The notes below the pieces were generated by a model that saw only the letters and a list, made by a program, of their open reading frames with translations, made no database searches and was not told the origin of the DNA. Below, piece by piece: positions 45,295-53,600 of a stretch of DNA of 64,000 nt (its first letter is position 1; each line of letters starts with the position of its first letter). The stretch comes from Holophagae bacterium (GTDB lineage Bacteria; Acidobacteriota; Holophagae; Acanthopleuribacterales; Acanthopleuribacteraceae). The stretch lies in assembly GCA_030429565.1 (NCBI GenBank), contig JAUIFE010000001.1:1054001-1118000 (forward strand), given 5' to 3'. Position numbers and translations under genes: made by a program.

Positions 45295-46533
45295 GTGCTT
45301 CTCAGATTACTTCCCGCCTTCCTATGCCTTGCGGTTTGGCCTTGTTGGGCCGCCAAAACCTTAATTATCAGTTTCGACGGCTTTCGCTGGGATTATTTAG
45401 ACCGCCACCCCACCCCTAACATGGATCGCGTTATTGCCGAAGGGTTTCGCGTCCGGCAGGTGCGGCCCGCCTTCCCGGCACTGACCTTTCCCAACCATGT
45501 CACGCTGGTCACGGGATTGACCCCCGACCAACACGGCATTACCGCCAATGAAATCTACGACCGTCAAAGTGGGCGCGAATTTGATACCTCGCCCCCAAAA
45601 GAAGTCGATCAACCCTTTTGGTACCAAGCCCCCATGTTGTGGGAGCAGGCACGCGCGCACAAACGCCGCAGCGCCGTTTATTTTTGGGTCGGCTCCGAGG
45701 TAATTGGTCGCCATCCAGACCGCTTTTTTAACTTCTCTTACGATGTCCCTATAGCCACGCGCCTCAAGCGGTTGCAGCGCTGGCTCAATCCCAACCGCCG
45801 GCCTAATCCCGACTTAATGATGTTGTATTTCTTCGAAGCCGACAGTATCGGCCACAAGCACGGTCCCAACAGTCCCGAGCTGGCGGCGACGATTAAACAA
45901 CTCGACGACGCTGTCGGTGAGATTTTGGCCATGCTGGCGGCCCACAAAGAACCGGTCCACCTCTTTTTTGTTTCCGACCACGGGATGGCCGAATGTCGCG
46001 GCGAAGGCGTCAACATCAAGGATATCGAAGCGGCGGTCCCCGAACGACTTCGTCAAAAAGTCGTCCACAACTGGACGCAAACCAACATCTTCCTCAAAAG
46101 CCCGTCCCCCAAAGATTTACAAAGCGTTCTCAAGCAGCTACCACAACGGCCCTACCTCAAGTGGTACACCCGTGAGACCTTTCCACACGGGTTACATCCG
46201 CACCGCAACGGGGACATTATCGGCATCTTCGCCAAGGGCTACCAAATCCTGGTCGACGGCGGTTTTCGGGTTTACGGCGCTCACGGTTACCCGATTGAGG
46301 AGCCGGACATGGCCGCCATTTGTTTCGGGCGTAGCCCGGCCATTAAGCCAGGTAGTACTCTGGCACAAACCAACATGGTCGATTTCTTTCCTTTGGTGGC
46401 CTACCTCATGAAACTCGAGCATGGCCCGGTGGCCGGCAAACTCGAGGTGTGGCAAGATATTCTGATTAATCCGCCGCCCAAGGCGATCCCCACACAACCA
46501 CCCCCAACGAAGGAGAAGCCGACCCATGAATAA
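45295..46533 (+). CDS. Secreted ENPP-type phosphodiesterase/alkaline phosphatase superfamily protein
   Basis: A 412-residue exported enzyme. The signal peptide is about residues 1-20 (hydrophobic, ending CWAAK). The metal and nucleophile set of nucleotide pyrophosphatase/phosphodiesterases is visible: Asp28 in IISFDGFR, nucleophile Thr64 in PALTFPNHVTLVTG, EADSIGHKHG, VSDHGM and a late GAHGYP His. AGGAG six bases before GTG 45295 fixes the start; a longer frame to 45148 would not give a clean signal. Substrates may be nucleotides, phospholipids or phosphodiesters. Its end overlaps the next gene by eight bases, so the two are co-transcribed. Confidence 0.87.
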   Translation: MLLRLLPAFLCLAVWPCWAAKTLIISFDGFRWDYLDRHPTPNMDRVIAEGFRVRQVRPAFPALTFPNHVTLVTGLTPDQHGITANEIYDRQSGREFDTSPPKEVDQPFWYQAPMLWEQARAHKRRSAVYFWVGSEVIGRHPDRFFNFSYDVPIATRLKRLQRWLNPNRRPNPDLMMLYFFEADSIGHKHGPNSPELAATIKQLDDAVGEILAMLAAHKEPVHLFFVSDHGMAECRGEGVNIKDIEAAVPERLRQKVVHNWTQTNIFLKSPSPKDLQSVLKQLPQRPYLKWYTRETFPHGLHPHRNGDIIGIFAKGYQILVDGGFRVYGAHGYPIEEPDMAAICFGRSPAIKPGSTLAQTNMVDFFPLVAYLMKLEHGPVAGKLEVWQDILINPPPKAIPTQPPPTKEKPTHE

Positions 46534-47404
46534 TGTCGCCCTAATCACGAGTTTGATCGTGGGTGCGATTGTCGGCCACGGCATTCGATACCTCGTCCCA
46601 CGCGCCCTTAAAATGAAAGACAAAAAGCCGGTGTTTTCATTTCCGTGGGTCGAGTTGGTCGGCGCGGCTTTGTTCGCCACCGTCGCATGGCGTATCGGCT
46701 ACGAGATCGCCCACATCAAATGGTACTTTTTAACCTCCGTCTTCATCGCGATAGCTGTCAGCGACTATGCCACCAAATACATTCCCGACAGTTTCACCCT
46801 GTATACGGCGCCCGTCGGCATGGCTTTCACCATCCTCTATCCCAACGACGTCGTCGCTATGTTGGGCCACGAACGTTTTTTACTGATGTTTGGCGTCCCC
46901 CCTCATCAGGAACTGATGGCGGGCATTATGATGGCCGTCACCGGTGCCGCCGCCGGCTTTATGATGATGGAAGTAATCCGCCGCATTTTTTCGGGCCTCC
47001 TACAAATGGAAGCCATGGGCCTCGGCGATTCCTACTTGATGTTGACCGCCGGTGCCTTTTTGGGACCCCAAATGGTGTGCATTTCACTGCTACCCGCCTG
47101 CTTCATCGGCGTGGCTTCCGGCCTTCTCTGGAAACTATTGTTCAAAACCCCACACGCACCGTTCGGGCCGGCGCTCGGCATGGGCTGCTTGAGTATGCTG
47201 CTGTTTCGTAACGATTTAATCGCCGGCTTTATTCGTTACAACGAAGCACTCTACGATTTGCCACCCTGGGTCCTGATGGTAGTTTCGCTGGCATTGATCG
47301 GCGTCGTTTTGTTGTTGGTGGTCCGTATGAAACGCCGCGCGGCCGAGTACGAAGCCGAAATTGAAAAGGACTACGATCAAATCTCCGATAAATTCGAATC
47401 TTAA
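46526..47404 (+). CDS. A24-type prepilin-peptidase-like membrane protein
   Basis: A 292-residue inner-membrane protein with about seven or eight helices. The two catalytic aspartates of the GxGD prepilin peptidase family appear as Asp80 in AVSDYATKYIPDSF and Asp168 in EAMGLGDSYLM, and FPWVELVGA matches the conserved start of the peptidase core. The usual N-terminal methyltransferase domain with its CxxC zinc pairs is missing, and the lysine normally after GxGD is replaced. AAGGAG precedes ATG 46526. No pilin genes are nearby. It may process a few pseudopilins or have another substrate. Confidence 0.75.
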   Translation: MNNVALITSLIVGAIVGHGIRYLVPRALKMKDKKPVFSFPWVELVGAALFATVAWRIGYEIAHIKWYFLTSVFIAIAVSDYATKYIPDSFTLYTAPVGMAFTILYPNDVVAMLGHERFLLMFGVPPHQELMAGIMMAVTGAAAGFMMMEVIRRIFSGLLQMEAMGLGDSYLMLTAGAFLGPQMVCISLLPACFIGVASGLLWKLLFKTPHAPFGPALGMGCLSMLLFRNDLIAGFIRYNEALYDLPPWVLMVVSLALIGVVLLLVVRMKRRAAEYEAEIEKDYDQISDKFES

Positions 47405-47405
47405 T

Positions 47406-48752
47406 ATGGCCCAAACGGAATCCATCTTTGCCTGGCGCCGCCAAAAAGAGGTCTGGCACCTCGCCGCACCGATCATTCTCGCGCTGAGCTCGCAAAATGT
47501 CATGAACCTGGTTGATACCGCTATGGTCGGCACCTTGGGCAAAACGGCCCTGGCCGGCGTTGGTTTTGCCGGCATGATGCTCTGGGCCGTGGTCGCCGTT
47601 TTTCAAGGGCTCAGCCCGGCGGTTCAGGCACAAACAGCGCGGCGTCTTGGTGAAGGTTTTCGAGATCGCTTACATGAAGCCATTGCCAACAGCATCTACT
47701 TGGCCGTTGGTTTTGGCCTGCCCTACACCGTCGCCTTTTTTTACCTCGCTGAACCGCTGTTTGGCTTCTTCAACGATGATGCCGGTGTCGTGCAAGTAGG
47801 GAGCGAGTATTTTAAGATTCGCGCTTTGAGTTTGATCTTCATGGGCATCAACTTTAGCTTTCGCGGATACTTCAACGGCATTAAGAAACCCAACCTCTAC
47901 ATGCAAACCCTGTTGATGATGCACCCACTTAACATTGTCCTAAATTACCTGCTCATTTTCGGCGTCGCCGGGTTACCCCGCCTCGAGAGTAACGGCGCGG
48001 CGCTCGGCACGCTGATCGCTACCCTATTGGGAACGGGAAACTACATACGCCTTTTCTGGAAACATCGCGAACCTAAAGCCGATCTAAGCCCACGGGCGGT
48101 TAGCCTTCCCCACATGCGAAGCCTATTAGCCCAAGCGATTCCCAATTGCTCGCAATCCTTTAGCTTGGCGCTGGGGTTCCTTCTCTATTTTGTAATTGCC
48201 GGCAAGATTAGCACCGATGCCCTGGCGGCAACCTCGGTCCTCATCCGCCTCGCCCTATTGTGTACCTTAATCGGCCTCGGGTTCGGCATTGCCACGCTGA
48301 CCTTGGTCGGCCACGCCGTGGGTGAAGGTAAACCAAACGAAGCCAAACGCTGGGTCTACACCGCGCTGGTCCTCACCTGCTGGACGCTCACCCTGGTCGG
48401 TTCCTGTTTTGCCCTCTTCCCCACTTTTTTCCTGAGCTGGTTTGTTCAGGAAACAGAAGTCATTCAAATTGCGTGGGTACCAATGATCATGATGGGCCTG
48501 AGCCAAAGTTATGACGCCGCCGCCATCGTCCTCATGCACGCCCACTTGGGCGGTGGCAGCGCCCGACGTGTGTTGATCATTTCGTTTGTCAACCAGTGGC
48601 TGTTGTTTTTGCCGATTAGTTGGGCCGCGGTTACTTGGGGTGGCTTTGACCTGACCGGCCTGTGGACCTGCATGATCGCCTACCGCTTCCTTCTGTTCCT
48701 GAGCTTCCTCGTCAGCTTGATTCAAGGCAACTGGATCCGCACCAATGTTTAG
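47406..48752 (+). CDS. MATE family multidrug/cation exporter
   Basis: A 448-residue inner-membrane transporter with about 12 helices in two related halves. It starts with LAAPIILALSSQNVMNLVDTAMVG, a typical MATE opening, and includes YFNGIKKPNLYM and IGLGFGIATLTLVGHAVGEG. It exchanges Na+ or H+ for drugs or organic cations. The ATG follows the preceding stop by one base with no clear ribosome site, implying translational coupling to the prepilin-peptidase-like gene. Confidence 0.9.
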   Translation: MAQTESIFAWRRQKEVWHLAAPIILALSSQNVMNLVDTAMVGTLGKTALAGVGFAGMMLWAVVAVFQGLSPAVQAQTARRLGEGFRDRLHEAIANSIYLAVGFGLPYTVAFFYLAEPLFGFFNDDAGVVQVGSEYFKIRALSLIFMGINFSFRGYFNGIKKPNLYMQTLLMMHPLNIVLNYLLIFGVAGLPRLESNGAALGTLIATLLGTGNYIRLFWKHREPKADLSPRAVSLPHMRSLLAQAIPNCSQSFSLALGFLLYFVIAGKISTDALAATSVLIRLALLCTLIGLGFGIATLTLVGHAVGEGKPNEAKRWVYTALVLTCWTLTLVGSCFALFPTFFLSWFVQETEVIQIAWVPMIMMGLSQSYDAAAIVLMHAHLGGGSARRVLIISFVNQWLLFLPISWAAVTWGGFDLTGLWTCMIAYRFLLFLSFLVSLIQGNWIRTNV

Positions 48753-48770
48753 AAAAGGCCCAACCCAAAA

Positions 48771-48811
48771 GAAAACGGCGCGCACCGTATCATGAGATAT
48801 CAGTGCGCGCC
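48771..48811 (-). terminator. Terminator for the methyltransferase-like gene
   Basis: GGCGCGCAC (48777-48785) pairs with GTGCGCGCC (48803-48811). Read on the - strand a T-rich tract follows (GTTTTCTTTT). It may also help end the + strand MATE transcript. Confidence 0.7.
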
Positions 48812-48829
48812 GGCCTTAAAAACCTAATT

Positions 48830-49669
48830 CTATTGGGGTTTTACAAACTTAAGCGTCATGCGGTCGGACTCGCCGATGGCTTTGTACTTGTCGGCGTCTT
48901 TGTCGCGCAACGCCATCGTTGGCGGTAAGGTCCAAACCCCTTGTGGGTGGTCGCCACTGTCTTTGGCGTTGGCATTGACCTCGGATTTGGCTTCCAGCTT
49001 GAAACCGACCTTTTTGGCGACTTCAATCACATAGGCTTCGTTCATGTAACCATTGCCGCCTTTGGGATCCTGTTCGGCACGACTGCGGTGCTCCACCACA
49101 CCCAGTACGCCGCCAGGCTTTAAGTTTTCGTAGAACGCCTTAAAGGAAGCTTCCAAGTCGGGCATCCAGTTGTGCAAGTTGCGAAAGGTCAGGATCATGT
49201 CGGTTTTGCCGGCCGGCCCGAGTTCCCACAGGTCGTTTTCAGGGAAAAACTGAACCGTTTTGACGTTGCCGTAAACCGCTTTATCGCCTACTTTATCGGC
49301 GAGCGCTTGGTTCGCTTTTTTGAAGTAATCAGCGTATTTGTGTTCAGGCTCTTTAGCGAAGCCGGCGGCGACATACTGGCCGTGGTCTTTGAGGTACGGC
49401 GCCAAAACTTCGGTGTACCAGCCCTTTCCGGGCCAGATTTCTACGACGGTCATGTTTGGTTGCACACCGAAAAATTCGAGTGTTTCCGCTGGATGGCGAT
49501 ACATATTGCGCGCCTTGTTTTCATCGGAACGGTGTTTCCCTTCCGCCAATTTTTTGAACGACGCCTTGCCATGCCCGTGAGCGTGACCGTCGCCCGCAAT
49601 AACGGCCGTGGCCGCCATGGCAAATACGGTTAGCACAAGGACTTTCATTACATGAGTCAATCGATTCAT
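48830..49669 (-). CDS. Exported SAM-dependent methyltransferase-like protein (COG4798 type)
   Basis: A 279-residue protein with a signal peptide (about residues 1-25, VLVLTVFAMAATAVIA) and a His-rich start of the mature part (DGHAHGHGK). The Rossmann methyltransferase core has NMTVVEIWPGKGWYTEVLAPYL (SAM motif I) preceded by ARNMYRHPAETLEFFGV, the block of the predicted methyltransferase group COG4798. AGGGA five bases before ATG 49669 supports the start. An exported SAM enzyme is odd because SAM is cytoplasmic, so the real ligand or location is uncertain. Confidence 0.75.
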   Translation of the reverse strand: MNRLTHVMKVLVLTVFAMAATAVIAGDGHAHGHGKASFKKLAEGKHRSDENKARNMYRHPAETLEFFGVQPNMTVVEIWPGKGWYTEVLAPYLKDHGQYVAAGFAKEPEHKYADYFKKANQALADKVGDKAVYGNVKTVQFFPENDLWELGPAGKTDMILTFRNLHNWMPDLEASFKAFYENLKPGGVLGVVEHRSRAEQDPKGGNGYMNEAYVIEVAKKVGFKLEAKSEVNANAKDSGDHPQGVWTLPPTMALRDKDADKYKAIGESDRMTLKFVKPQ

Positions 49670-50119
49670 CTCTTTCCCTACCTAATTTGAATTGCTAATT
49701 CCTACAAACATATGGATTCCAAGACAAAGGACCCACTCGGGGCCGATGCAATAAAGCCTAAAACGACGAGCCTGTATTGATTGGAATGAACCTGTCCCGC
49801 CGATCATAGTTTAAAATTTTGCCTGGAGCACGCCATTTATGTATGAGGAACACAAGGCTTTTTACGCCGCTGAAATCAGATTGTTTCCCTTTCGGCGGCC
49901 GGCCCTTCTTTTGAGAAACTCACAAATCACAGAACGCCTTTTTTTCAGAAAACAGGGTTGCGACATAGCGGATAGGACAACCATGGTGGTCATAGCGCAC
50001 TTTTGTTAGACTGAACCCACCGAAACAACGAAGAAACCAACAAGCCACACGATCCCCCATGGCGCTCGCACCCGCACGCCTACAACAGATCCAACCTGCG
50101 ACACAGCTAGGAGGTTTTA
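49670..50119. other. Divergent intergenic region
   Basis: About 450 bases. A possible promoter on the + strand is TTGCCT (49819-49824) and TATGAG (49842-49847) with 17-base spacing. The element GGAATGAACCTGTCCC (49783-49798) resembles solitary GGGACAG repeats elsewhere in the window. A 56-codon frame at 49839-50009 has no family resemblance and is not called. Confidence 0.4.
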
Positions 50120-50602
50120 ATGGCAAAAGCACGTTTTCACCTTATCGCCGCCTTACGCGAAACCGCCACGCGATTAACGCACGGAGACACCTACGGCTGG
50201 ACCCACATGGGCAAGTGTAATTGCGGTCATCTCGCCCAAACGGTGACCAAACTGACGCCCGCCGAAATTCACCAATACGCCTTACAAAAGCCGGGCGATT
50301 GGGCCGAACAAGCAGTCGCCTATTGTCCCGGCAGCCGCTATCCCATTGACCTCGTCATTCAAACCCTGATCGAGCTCGGTCTGACGCGTGACGACCTGAT
50401 TCACCTCGAACGTCTTTCCGACCCTACTATTCTCGCCCAGTTGCCACCACAAGGCCGCGCACTCGACTACCGTAAGCGCGACGACGTCGTGCTCTATTTC
50501 CAAATGTGGGCCACTCTCCTTGAAAGCCAATACAACCCACCGTCGGACACCCACCATCAGCTCAAGGCACCCTCCGTGGCTGCCCCGGTCGGCGGCGCTT
50601 AA
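50120..50602 (+). CDS. Conserved hypothetical protein
   Basis: A 160-residue protein with a very good AGGAGG site five bases upstream. It has paired features GKCNCGHLAQTV (two cysteines), YCPGSRYPIDLV and DVVLYFQMWATLLE, plus HLERLSDPTIL. As far as I recall, similar proteins occur in Bacteroidetes and other Gram-negatives without a known function. It has no signal peptide, so it is likely cytoplasmic; the cysteines and His could bind a metal. It ends 20 bases before the end of the convergent kinase gene. Confidence 0.7.
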   Translation: MAKARFHLIAALRETATRLTHGDTYGWTHMGKCNCGHLAQTVTKLTPAEIHQYALQKPGDWAEQAVAYCPGSRYPIDLVIQTLIELGLTRDDLIHLERLSDPTILAQLPPQGRALDYRKRDDVVLYFQMWATLLESQYNPPSDTHHQLKAPSVAAPVGGA

Positions 50603-50622
50603 CGACCCCATTGTGCGGCGGC

Positions 50623-53600
50623 TTATCGCCGGCCAACCTCGACAGCCACCTCGCCGGGATCGCTGTCCACCTCCGCCACCGCCTTAGGACGTTGACCTTG
50701 CAACGCGGCCTCATCGAGCGGCAACCACAAACGCACGCGCGCACCGCGCGCCACACCGGCACTGTCGATTTCAATGCGCCCACCCATTTCACGCATGGTA
50801 TTGCCACAGTAGTGCAAGCCGAAACCGAGGTGGTTCTCTTTGGTGGAGTATCCCTCGCGGTACATGTGCTGAAGCTGGTTGCGATCCATACCAATACCGT
50901 TATCCTCAACGGTAATCACACAACCATCTTCATCGAGGTTGGTCTCCACCGAAATCCAGCGTGTACTGAGTTGCTCGTGCTGGAGCAGGGCCTCCGCCGC
51001 ATTCTTGAGCACAAACAACAACACATGACACAGCCGCGGCTTCTCTAACGACAGAGGCGGCAACGGGTTGAGCTCGCTGCGAACAAAAATGCCCTGGTTC
51101 TTAAAGTAGGTCTCCTCCATCTCTAACATCTCGGCCACGGTTTGATTGATGTCGGTTTTTGTTTTAAAACGCGGCACTTGGAGGAATTGCTCCTGGGCGC
51201 GCAAAACCTCACCCAATTTGTCGACCTGGGTCGCCAGTTGCACCGATTCACCGTGAATCTCGTGACGCCATTCGGCCAGATGCCCTACCAACCGGCGCAG
51301 CGCATCGGGCAATTTCCGTCCACGCTCATCCTCGGTTAAAAATGTCGCCAGGTCCGTCTCGTGTTCTTCCAATAACCCGTTGAGACGCTGTAACAACTCA
51401 ATGGGTTGACCGCCGTCGGCCAACAAAACAACTTGTTCAGCCGAGCTCACCATGTTGTTAAGGTTGTTGCCCACTTGGTGCATCAAATTGGCAGCCATCT
51501 CGGCCATACCGGCGTCATGAGCTTGGTCCAACAAGCGCCGCTGCGCTTCGACCAACTTTTGCAGGGTTTCGCGCAGCTCGGCCGTGCGCGTGCGCACTTT
51601 GGTTTCCAGCAGACGCGCCCCCTCCAGTAACGACAGGTGATGTTTGACTCGAGCAAGCAACTCACTCTTAATGATAGGCTTGTTGAGAAAATCGCTTCCA
51701 CCGGCAGCAAAGCCGGCCGCCAAGTCTTTGGCTTGGTTGCGCGCCGAAAGGAACAAAATCGGCAAATCTTGCTCGGGGTAAACTTTGCGAATTTGGCGAC
51801 ACACCTCGTAACCGGAGATGCCGGGCATCATAATGTCTAAAATAATCAAATCCAGCGCGATTTCACCTTCCGGAACTGCCGCTATTTCCTCATCCAAGGA
51901 AAGGCTCAGACGCGTCAGCGTGTCTTGCCCGTTGGTCACTTCCTCAACTTGATAGCCAGCCAAAACCAAATGACTCGACAAGACTTGCCGGTTCACCGGC
52001 TCGTCGTCGACAATCAGGATTCGACCGCGGCAAGCACCGCCGCTCTCGGCCGGTTCCGGCAATCCGATATGCGGATCGCCTTCGCGTTCTTCTTCATTCG
52101 CGGTGGCGAGCGGCACCGGTGCGGCACGCTGGGTGACCACTGGTTTTAGCGGCAGTGAGAAACTAAACGTCGAGCCGGCGCCTGGCGATGAATCGACCCA
52201 AATCCGGCCGCCGTGGCGTTCGACGATTTCGCGACAAATAGCCAACCCCAGACCCGTTCCACCATGGGCCCCGCTCTCCGGCATCGATAGCTGTTCGAAA
52301 GATTCAAAGATCCGTTCCTGATCAGACTCGGCAATGCCGACACCCGTATCGGCCACCGATAAGGTTAAAAAATTTTTGCGAATCTCGGCGCGCACCTCGA
52401 TACGCCCTTCATCGGTAAACTTAACCGCGTTGCCGATCAGGTTAAAGAGCACTTGCTCCAAACGCTGTTCATCCCCCCAAACCAAAGGCGTGCGTGGCGA
52501 CACATTGTTGAGCAACTTAATTTTCTTGCGATTGATCAGCGGCGTGGCCACTTGGAATACCTGGTCCACCAACACATGCAAATCGACCGGTTGACAGTTT
52601 AGTTCCAACTGATGGTGTCGCAATTTTGCAAAGTCCAGAATATCGTTAACCAAATTCGACAATCGACGACCAAAGGCGACAATGGTGCCCAGTTGCTTGT
52701 TTGCCTCAGCCGGTAGCGGACCAGCCACACCGTCCCGCAAAGTTTCAGCCAAGCCGATAATGCCATTCAACGGTGTGCGCAATTCGTGCGAGGTATTGGC
52801 TAGAAACTGGTCCTTCAGAGCGTTCACCTGAAGCAAGGACTCGTTAATTTGCCGCTGACGGTCACTGAGCGCACGCGCCAACGCCAATTTACGCCGCTGG
52901 TTTTGGTAAATAAAAACCAGCAAGGTCATCAACAAGCCCACATATAAAACCAGGGCGGGCCGCGATCGCCACAGCGGCGGGGCAATTTGGATATCAATCG
53001 CCTTCCCTGTCTGATTCCAGACGCCGTCGCGATTGCCGGCGATGACCCGAAATCGGTAACTGCCAGGGTCCAGATTGGTGTAGGTTGCGAATCGGCGCGA
53101 TGCGTCTGTATAAATCCAGCTCTGGTCCAACCCTTCCAACATGTAGGCGTAACGGTTCTGAGTGGGGTCCGCATAATCCAAAGCCGCGAACTCAAACGAA
53201 AAAACACCGTCTTCGAAGTCCAGATTCAGCGCGTCCATGTGGTCAATGGGTCGCAGCAGCGGGGACGCCTCGCTCTCACGCCGCAGCGGCACCTCCTGGT
53301 TGTAGCGCAGGAAACGCGTCAGCACCACCGGTGGTGGCAAGGTATTGTCGCGAATTTCGGTCGGCTGAAAGAGGTTGAAACCATTGATCCCGCCGAAGAA
53401 TAATTCTCCGGAGGCCAAACGCAAATAAGCGGTATTGTTAAATTCATTGTTCTGCAATCCGTCCTGCGCTCGGTAATTGCGGAACACTTCGTTTTCCGGA
53501 TTAAACCGCGATATACCCAAGTTCGTGCTGATCCAAAGCTGATGCTCATCATCCTCTAAAATACCGTAAACCACATCGTTTGGCATGCCGTGGCTTTCGT

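Noticed and set aside
46526..47404. Assignment as a genuine PilD
   Set aside because: No methyltransferase domain, altered residue after GxGD and no pilus genes; only the peptidase-like fold can be supported.
49839..50009. Possible 56-codon gene
   Set aside because: Ribosome-site spacing is long, it overlaps a possible promoter, and the product has no recognisable pattern.
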